Assembly: GCA_947447845.1 (NCBI GenBank)
Contig: CANFNO010000034.1
Span: forward strand, 1 to 12,238
DNA length: 12,238 bases
From: Burkholderiales bacterium
GTDB taxonomy: Bacteria; Pseudomonadota; Gammaproteobacteria; Burkholderiales; Burkholderiaceae
Direction of reading: 5' to 3'
Below are positions 6,401-12,038 of this stretch, in pieces; the stretch's first letter is position 1, and every line of letters begins with the position of its first letter. A program made the translations under genes and the position numbers. The notes under the pieces are model-generated. The model did not search any database, was not told the origin of the DNA, and saw only the letters and a program-made list of their open reading frames with translations.

Positions 6401-9022
6401 ATCACCATCAATTCGACTATTGATGCCAGCGGCGGACAGTTCGCGCCAGGCACTTTAACGCTGCGAGCCGGTCGATCGGTAATTCTCAACGCACCCATAA
6501 CCACCGGTGGAGCTGATCTGGTGGTTAGTGCGGATGACCCGGCTGCGATCAGAGCCAACCGCGATGCAGGGGTTGGTGCTTTTGTCAACAATGCGGGAGC
6601 CAATGCGCTTGCCACGGGTGCGGGAAGGTGGCTTGTCTATGAGTCATCTCCGGCCAATGTCACCAAGGGTGGTTTGGTTCCCACTATGTACCAGTACGGC
6701 TCCGTGTTTGGCGACGCCGTTAACACTGTTAATCCGGTTGGCAGCGGATTTGTTTACGCAAGTGGGCTCGCGGTGAATGCCAACTTTTCGGGGCAACTTT
6801 CCAACCCCTACGGGGCCACCCCAACAGCGACGCTCGGGTACAGTTTGAGCGGTTTGGATGCAAGCGATACAAGCTACACGATTTCCCAGTTTGTGGGCAG
6901 TCCGACATTTTCTTACTGGCCCTTCAACACGCCTACGACAACAGCGGTTGGCACCTATCCCTTGCAGTATTCGGGCGGAATAACTTTGCCGTATGGTTCC
7001 CCACTGGGTGTTGGATCGGCACAAAGTTACGAGGTTACACCTGCGCAACTGACGGTTACGGCCCAAGTGGGCCTGGCTTCCAAGGTCTATGACGGCACGG
7101 CCTCGGCTCTGCTGAATCCGACCTATTTTTCTCTGTCCGGGTTTGCCGCCGGGGAAGGTGCCATCATTACCAAGACGAGCGGCATCTATGGAAGTAAGAA
7201 TGCCGGAAGCGGAATTCTCGTCAGCACGACTTTGACCTCTAGCGACTTTTTGCTGGGTCAAAACACCAGTTTGTCCAACTACATTTTGCCAACTGCTGCG
7301 GCGGTCAATGTAGGTGTAATCTCGCCCTTGGCGCTTACTTTGAACACACCGGTGGTGCGCAAGACATACGATGGAACAACCACCTATACGACAACGGTTT
7401 CTGACCTCGCGGCGCTTTCCGCTGCGCTTGTCACGGGAGACACCGTCAGTTCTGCAACCATCAAATATGCCGACAAAAACGCGGGGCTTGGTAACAAAAC
7501 CGCTGCGATCGCCGGGTTGACCATCAATGATGGAAATGGCGGCAACAACTACAACGTCACGCTCGCGGGCAACACCACCAGCACCATCGACAAAGCGGTT
7601 GTGACACTCACGGCGCCCAGTATCACAAAGACCTACGACGGCACTACGGCCTACACAACTACCGCAGCTGATTTGGCGGCCATGTCGAATGTTTTGGTCA
7701 GTGGTGACAGCGTTGCGTCGGCTACGCTGAGCTATGCCAGCCCGAACGCGGGTAGCGGCAACAAGGTGGTAACGCTTGGTGCGTTCACCATCAACGATGG
7801 CAACGGAGGTGCTAACTACACCTTGACCACGAACGGCAATGCCAACAGCACCATCAACCCGCTGACAGTGCTTTGGACGGGTAACGCAGGCACAGGCTTG
7901 TGGAGTAACACAGGCAACTGGAGCAGTCCGTTTGTACCGGACGGGACCAACGTGATCACGCCGTCGACGCTCAGCGTTACAACGGCCGTGTACGACCTGA
8001 CTGCCCCCACATCGGTGCAGTCGATCAATGCCTCGGGAAGCTTCACACTGCAAAGCGGCGCCCTGAACATCACCGGCGACTTGATAACGCCCAGCTACAC
8101 GCAAACCGGCGGCACTTTGAGCGTGAGTGGCGCACTGACAGTGCAGAACGCCTTCACTCAAACCGCAGGCAATATCGACAAAACGGGACCGGTTTCCATT
8201 ACCCAAGCCATCGGCGACTTGACGGTGGGCAACGTCACCGGCTCCAGCATTACGCTGCAGGCGCCGACGGGCGCCATCAAACAGTGGCCTTCGACGGGTC
8301 TGACAGGACTGGTGACACTCAGAACCACGGGTGGCGCAAGCCTGATGGACGCGGCAAATCGGATATCGGGCTTTGCTGTTGCGGATGTAGTGAGTGGCGG
8401 CGTTAGCACGCGCAGCAGCGGCAACATCGCCCTGACGAATGGGGCAGCGATGGATCTGTCGGGAATCTCGTTGGCAAACGGCAATTTGTCGATTGACAAC
8501 ACAGGCGGCATCAGCAACTCGGTTGCGATCAAAGTGGATGGAGGCACCGTGGACATCAAGTCGCACAGCCCCATCACCATTGGCAACACGGTAACTGCCA
8601 GCGGCAACATCACTCTGGCTGCATTGACGCCGGATGGCACCAGCAACATCACCCTGAATGGGGCGATGACGTCCACCGCAGGTGGCATCTCGATACAGGC
8701 CTACAACAACTTTATCCAAAACAGCAACCTCAGCGCGGCCCTGGCCATTGACGTGAGCACGATTGCAGGCAGCCTGACTTTCGGTCCCGGCGCCTACAGC
8801 ATCGGCAACCCGGTGACCTACACCGTCAATGGCGCGCCCTACATGCCGCCATGGATTGCCTCCACGCTCAGCGGTGGTGCCACCGACTTTGTGGTGGCCT
8901 TCCTGGATCAGTTCCAGGCGGTGCTGGATGCGCAGCAAGCGGCTCCCATTGACGATCCGCTGGGACTGATGCAAAGCAGCCAGGAAGGCATCGTGGTCGA
9001 GGGCGAAATATGCAAACCATGA
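497..9022 (+). CDS. Two-partner-secretion exoprotein (TpsA, filamentous-haemagglutinin-like) with propeller-like repeat array and MBG/YDG domains
   Basis: A secreted surface protein of 2841 residues, most likely an adhesin or biofilm/matrix factor exported by the TpsB protein encoded two genes downstream. Residues 7-35 match the extended signal peptide region of large exoproteins (NHIYRTVWNQALGAMVAVAE, then GRKKS). A hydrophobic core lies at 57-75, with likely cleavage after Ala77 (LTFA before NPTGG). Residues 78-~330 are the TPS/haemagglutinin-activity domain, with NQSGI at 163-167 where NPNGI is typical, then VDTAGFTASSL. Residues ~330-575 are Gly/Ala-rich beta-helix (IDASGANGGG), ending in LLLDPHNITVT. 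About 20 repeats follow (~606-1930), then an MBG-like region (~2102-2183), three YDG domains (2184-2455), WTGNAGTGLWSNTGNW (2460-2475) and a second beta-helix to ~2780. It ends EGEICKP. Only three cysteines are seen (1846, 1848, 2839). No VENN motif or toxin-like C-terminal domain is evident, so a CdiA-type toxin is unlikely. The frame is intact. The TPS assignment is secure; function and binding partner are unknown. Confidence 0.93.
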   Translation: MGSSGSLNHIYRTVWNQALGAMVAVAEVATGRKKSATVSGLAKVDRRVGWSAHRLQNALLSLAIAFAWGAIPALTFANPTGGVAIQGQATITTNGSNLLVTTQNGAGLNHSAINWQSFSIPTGSTTYFQQPNASSTSINRVVTNTPSQIFGTLGSNGNLVLVNQSGITVGAGAVVDTAGFTASSLRMSDADALSGRMRFGDAASATGTVSVMGSVLARSGDVVLMGSSVDTGSNALVQAPNGNTVLAAGQQIEITGRGLEGIVMQVQAPTDSAVNLGTLKGDAVGIFAGTLKHSGLIQATTATLEGGKVVLKAAQRVEDSGVITASGSSGGSVDISTNPTTNAVNPGAVVQSGSIDVRGTTAAGGAVHVQTDSMLATASIDASGANGGGVIGVQAARQAISTSSAHYSVDGGTGKGGSILLSAKASNYTSGTYSATGATGGDITLAGDEIKLASTQLDASGVHGGGSVRVGGLEHGASGFGALGVNLTNASNVYSNSQMSVKADALQDGNGGSLVLWADQNMRASGNLSAKGGAAGGDGGNAEVSGAASLGFSALANLSASHGKAGTLLLDPHNITVTAGSAGWSGLGGTSYLEILDPTPTAAEGFGGYQPFILPSGNIVVASPNDAAMAIGSGAVYMYTSTGTLLSALVGSSAGDHVGSSGLSTFSTGNVLVRSPNWSNGTNTTAGAVTWMNGTTGALSTGTAGGAVSLGNSLVGASMNDLVGNQVLVSGSAAVALSPNWTNGANAAAGAVSWLNGADGKLSNGAFGGAISTANSLVGSAASDQVGSGGITWGLLGGNIAISSPQWGSGGISANAKGAVTWMNWATGALSNAATGGVVSGVGAAPGNSLVGSNPGDRVGTFIRNYDYSYGTQFSSPSSIDQSGVASVNGNLVVISNNWNGTRGAVTWMNGSTGALSNGSSGGIVDGTTGTGNSLVGSVVGDRIGTVSTFPDPTGSPNLIDEVSGLVPLTNGNFLVRSAQWGSAGALFGGKGAVTWFNNASGLSGAVAAANSIVGSAVGDQVGAGPGSPSTAYQGVVLLPNSNYVVVSPNWGGGKGAVTWGNGTSGTLGAVSGFPTAGIASSLTGTTTGDHIGSQGIQLQYGGSNYVVKSPQFSFNSLTNNGAVSWMNGATGALAGGGFAGQVDGTNSLIGSFSSDGVGGEVIPLYNFNFLARTPSWNGGKGALTWMKGATGELATSTVNTPVFGGAVDGISATPNSLVGSGQYDMSGIANQRGPLQTVTQLGNGNLIVGTPQWTNPGLSGSYWDALGAVTWMNGTTGKLSDGSTGGPIGIANSLVGANTGDQVGQGYVGVGIVPLVGTFNGSSVVYNLVIQSQWWKNGVATWAGAATWMDGATGQLVGGASGGTISNSNSLVGTHASDLAGDQILPMNNGNYVVESSLWGDGTNLQVGAVTWGNGLSGAVGDIGSGNSLVGAFANDGVGHSVWPNNGIDFIGNNYLVRSRWNSGAGSLTWVDGGNGHLVNYTTGPNIGGVVAASNSLVGLTQSDNVGGSNLTTLWNGMAVLENQYSDGGKGAVTWMNPVNGTMFGGVPFAGTVSPSNSLVGTLSDVPAGASGDHVGSGGGGVTEITDYSTFSNYVVSSPSWSNGLTTGVGAVTFAAGDTGRVGAVSTSNSLVGTLAGDSVGSWGIYPVTNNETFWNYFVHSPDWGGNKGAITWMNGQTGALNTGSLSGVVGTSNSLVGSTTGDRLGTSNSRNNGGLEAITSYANGNLLVRSEFWNANASALTWMSGANGRLSDGSNGGEVSPSNSLLGSVPFDNLAGGVNGLAVLNGNGNWVVTSPDWDGSKGAATWIDSSNGHLADGTTGGFVSALNSLVGSVAFDFVGGDYACDCTGIPGGITALFNGNYVVNSPDVGALTWGSGTAGVVGTITAANSAPVSVDQIYEYGTSGKVLAGSGSANSNKGGVFLIGAAGSTGLPTFATNAAGDASVGADWLANSLRTGTNLDLQANTDITINSTIDASGGQFAPGTLTLRAGRSVILNAPITTGGADLVVSADDPAAIRANRDAGVGAFVNNAGANALATGAGRWLVYESSPANVTKGGLVPTMYQYGSVFGDAVNTVNPVGSGFVYASGLAVNANFSGQLSNPYGATPTATLGYSLSGLDASDTSYTISQFVGSPTFSYWPFNTPTTTAVGTYPLQYSGGITLPYGSPLGVGSAQSYEVTPAQLTVTAQVGLASKVYDGTASALLNPTYFSLSGFAAGEGAIITKTSGIYGSKNAGSGILVSTTLTSSDFLLGQNTSLSNYILPTAAAVNVGVISPLALTLNTPVVRKTYDGTTTYTTTVSDLAALSAALVTGDTVSSATIKYADKNAGLGNKTAAIAGLTINDGNGGNNYNVTLAGNTTSTIDKAVVTLTAPSITKTYDGTTAYTTTAADLAAMSNVLVSGDSVASATLSYASPNAGSGNKVVTLGAFTINDGNGGANYTLTTNGNANSTINPLTVLWTGNAGTGLWSNTGNWSSPFVPDGTNVITPSTLSVTTAVYDLTAPTSVQSINASGSFTLQSGALNITGDLITPSYTQTGGTLSVSGALTVQNAFTQTAGNIDKTGPVSITQAIGDLTVGNVTGSSITLQAPTGAIKQWPSTGLTGLVTLRTTGGASLMDAANRISGFAVADVVSGGVSTRSSGNIALTNGAAMDLSGISLANGNLSIDNTGGISNSVAIKVDGGTVDIKSHSPITIGNTVTASGNITLAALTPDGTSNITLNGAMTSTAGGISIQAYNNFIQNSNLSAALAIDVSTIAGSLTFGPGAYSIGNPVTYTVNGAPYMPPWIASTLSGGATDFVVAFLDQFQAVLDAQQAAPIDDPLGLMQSSQEGIVVEGEICKP
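2312..6286 (+). repeat. Array of ~20 degenerate ~69-residue (≈207-bp) repeats inside the exoprotein
   Basis: At protein level (residues ~606-1930) the unit reads GDxVG, a variable loop, NGNYVVxSPxW, a short loop, GAVTWxNGxTGxL, a Gly-rich stretch, then NSLVG leading into the next GDxVG. I count 20 GAVTW-like strands; the first (GAVYMY, ~634) and last (GGVFLI, ~1920) are degenerate caps. The NSLVG anchor recurs 19 times (residues 647, 712, 775, 848, 933, 1011, 1081, 1147, 1216, 1293, 1370, 1428, 1496, 1558, 1630, 1695, 1765, 1829, 1890). Spacing is 58-85 residues, mean 69. Length varies mostly in the loops. DNA identity between units is limited to short words such as GTGACCTGGATGAA and AACAGCCT, so the array is old rather than recently amplified. 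Similar repeats probably occur in other large bacterial exoproteins and may have a Pfam DUF entry (DUF5650-like is my uncertain recollection). Confidence 0.9.
6800..7045 (+). other. MBG-like domain within the exoprotein
   Basis: Residues ~2102-2183 show the layout of MBG-type Ig-like modules seen in large bacterial surface proteins: NPYGATPTATLGYSLSGL at the start, VGTYPLQYSGG in the middle and YEVTPAQLTVTA at the end. The module leads directly into the first YDG domain. Such modules are thought to act as spacers or stalks. The call rests on motif resemblance only. Confidence 0.55.
7046..7861 (+). repeat. Three tandem YDG domains in the exoprotein
   Basis: The K-x-YDGT hallmark occurs three times: SKVYDGTAS (~residue 2195), RKTYDGTTTYTTT (~2288) and TKTYDGTTAYTTT (~2378). 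Copies two (2280-2366, bases 7334-7594) and three (2367-2455, bases 7595-7861) are close relatives. Both run from YDGTT.YTTT through DLAA, TGD or SGD and NAG.GNK to TINDGNGG.NY, at nearly identical spacing, and look like a tandem duplication. Copy one (2184-2279) is more divergent. YDG domains are common in bacterial cell-surface proteins next to MBG modules and probably form an extended beta-rich stalk. Confidence 0.75.
8999..9022 (+). promoter_or_regulatory. Translational coupling site between exoprotein and FecR-like genes
   Basis: GAGGG (8999-9003) sits six bases before ATG 9010, inside the last codons of the exoprotein gene, whose TGA stop is 9020-9022. The two frames overlap by 13 nt. 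A second in-frame ATG at 9019 forms an ATGA overlap with the stop codon but is 15 bases from the Shine-Dalgarno, so 9010 is the better start. The arrangement predicts that ribosomes finishing the 8.5-kb exoprotein gene help initiate the FecR-like protein. Confidence 0.65.
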
Positions 9023-10374
9023 CCACACGCGGGCTTGTTGTCCGCATTACCATCGCCGTGCTGGGCCTGCTGCTGTGGCAGGCACCCTCGCTCGCCTGGG
9101 CCCAGAGTGCAGGGGAAGTGGAGTTCTCGCGCGGTGCTGCGGTGGCGCAGACGCCCGGCAAACTGCCACGCACCATGGGCAAAGGCCTGGCGGTGGAGCA
9201 GGGCGACCGGCTGACCACGGCCGAGGGGGCTATGGCCATCGTAAAACTGCAGGACGGTACGCGCCTGACTTTGCGGCCCAACTCCGAGTTGATCATGCAG
9301 ACCTACCACTATGACGGCTCGGTCAGGCAAGACAACAGCATGGTGATGCAATTGCTGCGCGGCGGCTTTCGGGCCATCACAGGGCTGATCTCCAAAGGCT
9401 TACCCAACGCCGCCAAGATCCAGACCGCCACCGCCACCTTGGGTATTCGTGGTACCGACTTTGATGTGCGCCTGTGCGGGCCGGAATGCAAGGCCGAGTC
9501 GGCCAAGGTGCGCGACAAGCCCAAACCCAACGCCATCATCGCCAGTGCCAAGTTGGTGAATGCCAAGGGTGACATATCGGCCCTGGATGGCCAGGGCCAG
9601 AAACGCATGGTCTTTGACGGTGGCTCGGTGTACCCGGGCGACACGGTGCAGACCGGGCCGGGTGCCCGGGTGATCCTGGCATTCCGCGACGACAGCCGCT
9701 TGACGCTGGGGGCCAACACCCAGTTCAAGGTCGATAGCTTTGTCTACGACCAGAAGGCGCCGACCGAGGGCCGCTTCCTGGTGACGCTGCTGCAAGGCTC
9801 GCTGCGTGCGCTCACCGGCTTGATCGGCAAGGCCAACAACCGCAACGTCGGCTTCACCACCCCCACGGCCACCATCGGTATCCGAGGCACCGGCCTGGAC
9901 ATGGATTGCCCTACGGTAGCAGCCTGCAGCTTCTTTACCTGGCTGGGCACGATTGAAGTCAAACCCAATGGCGAGACGGCGCTGCAGGTGCTGTCTGCAG
10001 GCGAGGGGCTCTACGTGGACAAGGACGGCATGCATCCCATCACCGCGCCTACGCTGGATGATTTGCCGCGTCCGGATACCGTGCCGGTTAACGTGCAACA
10101 GTTGTTCTCCTCGGGCGGTGTTTCACCGGATGAGGAGGGCCTGTTTGTCTATGTGCGCGACGGTCATATCCAGATCACCTCCAGCCGTGAGGTATTGGAC
10201 CTGGGTCGTGGTGAAACCGGCTTTGCCGGTGCCGATGGACACACGGGCCGCCCGGACGACATGCCCTTGTTTATCCAGCACGACAGCGTGCCCATGCCCA
10301 ACAGCCTGAACCCGATGCTGGTCAATCTGCTCAACGAAGCTGCCGGCGGTGGCTCCAACAATATGTGCCGTTGA
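9010..10374 (+). CDS. Exported protein with two FecR domains, TPS-operon accessory
   Basis: A 454-residue protein with a Sec signal peptide (hydrophobic 8-24, cleavage likely after Ala31, SLAWA before QSAGEV). Two FecR domains lie in tandem, ~60-160 and ~205-306. Each runs from a GD turn through a Thr-Leu strand (RLTLRPNSEL; RLTLGANTQF) and L.G..RA.TGLI.K to a TATxGIRGT signature (141-149; 286-294). Each signature is followed by a cysteine pair (156/160; 300/306), suggesting one disulfide per domain. A segment at 377-407 (VYVRDGHIQI to LGRGETGF) may be a third, partial unit. Classical FecR regulators are inner-membrane anti-sigma proteins with a cytoplasmic N-terminus beside a sigma factor and a TonB receptor; none of these is present. 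Its place between the exoprotein and its transporter suggests a periplasmic or surface accessory (chaperone, anchor or sensor), which is inference. It ends with NNMCR, a lone penultimate cysteine. Confidence 0.88.
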   Translation: MQTMTTRGLVVRITIAVLGLLLWQAPSLAWAQSAGEVEFSRGAAVAQTPGKLPRTMGKGLAVEQGDRLTTAEGAMAIVKLQDGTRLTLRPNSELIMQTYHYDGSVRQDNSMVMQLLRGGFRAITGLISKGLPNAAKIQTATATLGIRGTDFDVRLCGPECKAESAKVRDKPKPNAIIASAKLVNAKGDISALDGQGQKRMVFDGGSVYPGDTVQTGPGARVILAFRDDSRLTLGANTQFKVDSFVYDQKAPTEGRFLVTLLQGSLRALTGLIGKANNRNVGFTTPTATIGIRGTGLDMDCPTVAACSFFTWLGTIEVKPNGETALQVLSAGEGLYVDKDGMHPITAPTLDDLPRPDTVPVNVQQLFSSGGVSPDEEGLFVYVRDGHIQITSSREVLDLGRGETGFAGADGHTGRPDDMPLFIQHDSVPMPNSLNPMLVNLLNEAAGGGSNNMCR

Positions 10375-10377
10375 GGA
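10373..10377 (+). promoter_or_regulatory. Ribosome binding site that decides the TpsB start
   Basis: GAGGA overlaps the TGA stop of the FecR-like gene and lies eight bases before ATG 10386. The frame could open at GTG 10365, but that codon has no comparable site and would add seven charged residues ahead of the signal peptide. ATG 10386 is therefore chosen. Confidence 0.7.
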
Positions 10378-10385
10378 AACCCAAA

Positions 10386-12014
10386 ATGACACTGTTCAAT
10401 TTGATGGCCCTCTCACCCCAAGGCAAGTCTGCCCGACGGCTGGCGTGCTTTGGGCTTCTGCTGGGTGCCGCTGCCGCACAGGCCCAGCAGGCCATGCCTG
10501 CTGCCACAGGGGCAACCACTGCCTTTCCCATTCAGGGCTTTGAGCTCAAGGGCGACATTCCGCTCACGAGCGATGAAACCACCCGAATCCTGGCGCCCTT
10601 TATCCGGGCCGATGGCAATCTGACCACGTTGCAGCAAGCCGGTGCCGCGCTGGAAGCCGCACTCAAGGAAAAAGGTTATGCCTTGCACCGGGTCACTCTG
10701 CCGCCACAGGAAGTGGGCAAAAAGGTGACCTTTAACGTCATCAAGTTCGTCATCGGCAAGATCACGGTCGAAAGCCAGGGCAAGGTGAGCGAGAAGAACA
10801 TCCGCAGAAGCTTGCCCGAACTGCAGGAGGGCCAAGCGCCCAACTTCCGCAGGCTGGCCGTACAGACAGCGATTGCTAATGAAAATCCGTTCAAGCAGGT
10901 ACAAGCCTCGCTCAAGGAGTCGGACGAGCCGGAAAAGATTGACGTCAAATTGCTGGTTAAGGCCAGTAACCCTTTGACCTTCGCGAGCAGCGTGGCCAAT
11001 ACCGGTTCCGAGGCCACAGGCAACGACCGAGTGGCCTTGGTGCTGGGTCACTCCAATCTGTTCGATCTGGACCACCAGTTCTCGATGGCCTACACCAGCT
11101 CGCTGGAACGCGCGCAAAACGTCAAGCAGCTTGGTTTGAACTACCGCATCCCGCTGTATACCCAAGGTGGCGTGGTCGGCCTGAGTTACACCAGCTCGGA
11201 CGTGGTGGGTAGCTTTGGCAGCTTCAACAGCTCCGGTGCGGGTGAAACCTATGGTGTCAACTACAACCTGTACCTGCCCCCGTTTGGCGGCAGGCGAACC
11301 TACCTGAGTTTTGCGTTGGACGAGAAACTGTTCAACATCAGCAAGATCAACGGGGTGGAGGTGCCAGGGCAGATGCAACGGGGCAGCCGCCCCTTGACGC
11401 TGGGCTACACCGCCAAGGTGGAGTCGGACAAGGCGGTGTGGGGCTACAACGCGGATATCGCCATCAATCTGCCGGGTAGCACTGGCAACACGCTGAGCGC
11501 TTATCAAACTGAGGATGGGCGCATTCAAACGGTGGACTGGAATGTCGTGCACCTGGGTGCCAACTACCTGGCTTCCATGGAGTCGGGCTGGCTTTGGAAC
11601 GTGCGCGGCCAATTGCAGTACAGCGGGACGGCACTGATCTCGGGTGAGCAGTTTGGGCTGGGTGGTGCCGCCTCGGTGCGCGGCACGGGTGAGCGAATCC
11701 TGTCGGGGGACTCGGGTGCGTCCATGACACTGGAGATGACCACGCCCGAAGTGTTCAAAGGTTTGCGCTTGCTGGGCTTTGTAGATGGAGGTTGGCTTGC
11801 CAGCAACAACACCATGGCCACCAGTGCGGGCAAAGCTGCAAGCGATCAGCTGACTAGTGCCGGTCTGGGTCTGCGCTATAGCCTGGGCTGGCTTAACCTG
11901 TCGGCTGACTGGGGCCACATCGTGACTGGAGCCCATCTGCCAGTTAATGGGGGCTCGCTAATTCCCAAGGCCGGAGACGAAAAGCTGCACGTTAACCTTA
12001 CTGCGCGGTTCTAG
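10386..12014 (+). CDS. TpsB outer-membrane transporter of the two-partner secretion system (ShlB/FhaC/HecB family)
   Basis: A 542-residue protein, a usual size for TpsB. It should form the outer-membrane pore that recognises and translocates the exoprotein encoded upstream. The signal peptide has a basic start and a hydrophobic core (CFGLLLGAAAAQA) and is probably cut after Ala33. Residues ~47-121 fit POTRA1 (FPIQGFELKGD, then a helix rich in AALE, then KGYALHRVTLP) and ~122-193 fit POTRA2 (IGKITVES to IDVKLLVKASN). The remainder (~197-542) has the alternating pattern of a 16-strand barrel (HSNLFDLDHQFSMAYTSS; LNYRIPLY; LGFVDGGW) and ends in the C-terminal Phe typical of outer-membrane barrels. 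The Omp85/TpsB L6 signature is VRGTGER at 431-437; FhaC and most relatives have an aromatic after VRG. An obvious linker helix (H1) before POTRA1 is not evident; ~34-46 is short and Ala-rich. It follows the FecR-like gene by 11 nt in the same operon. Confidence 0.93.
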   Translation: MTLFNLMALSPQGKSARRLACFGLLLGAAAAQAQQAMPAATGATTAFPIQGFELKGDIPLTSDETTRILAPFIRADGNLTTLQQAGAALEAALKEKGYALHRVTLPPQEVGKKVTFNVIKFVIGKITVESQGKVSEKNIRRSLPELQEGQAPNFRRLAVQTAIANENPFKQVQASLKESDEPEKIDVKLLVKASNPLTFASSVANTGSEATGNDRVALVLGHSNLFDLDHQFSMAYTSSLERAQNVKQLGLNYRIPLYTQGGVVGLSYTSSDVVGSFGSFNSSGAGETYGVNYNLYLPPFGGRRTYLSFALDEKLFNISKINGVEVPGQMQRGSRPLTLGYTAKVESDKAVWGYNADIAINLPGSTGNTLSAYQTEDGRIQTVDWNVVHLGANYLASMESGWLWNVRGQLQYSGTALISGEQFGLGGAASVRGTGERILSGDSGASMTLEMTTPEVFKGLRLLGFVDGGWLASNNTMATSAGKAASDQLTSAGLGLRYSLGWLNLSADWGHIVTGAHLPVNGGSLIPKAGDEKLHVNLTARF

Positions 12015-12026
12015 TTCCGGCCTGCT

Positions 12027-12032
12027 TACAAT
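12027..12032 (+). promoter_or_regulatory. Candidate -10 element of a leaderless promoter for the DUF971 gene
   Basis: TACAAT (five of six matches to TATAAT) lies in the 24-nt gap after the TpsB stop, ending six bases before ATG 12039. A transcript starting 7-8 bases downstream would begin at or next to the A of the start codon. No Shine-Dalgarno-like sequence is visible in the gap, which fits leaderless translation. No good -35 is seen; the spacing would place it inside the TpsB coding end. Confidence 0.4.
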
Positions 12033-12038
12033 TTGCAC

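Noticed and set aside
8700..9022. Possible CdiA-type toxin domain at the exoprotein C-terminus with a downstream immunity gene
   Set aside because: No VENN-like boundary is seen, the final ~60 residues are a short tail after beta-helix, and the next gene is a FecR-domain protein with a signal peptide rather than a small immunity protein.
6644..9028. A 794-codon open frame on the minus strand opposite the 3' part of the exoprotein gene
   Set aside because: The translation is rich in Arg, His, Cys and Gln with no domain, signal or repeat pattern, as expected for an antisense shadow of a high-GC gene. The + strand encodes clear YDG and beta-helix motifs throughout.
10365..10385. Upstream GTG start for the TpsB gene
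   Set aside because: It would overlap the end of the FecR-like gene without a Shine-Dalgarno, whereas ATG 10386 has GAGGA at good spacing and a normal signal peptide.
10413..11936. A 507-codon open frame on the minus strand opposite the TpsB gene
   Set aside because: It mirrors the codon structure of TpsB, has no recognisable motif and no supporting start context. The + strand gene is convincing.
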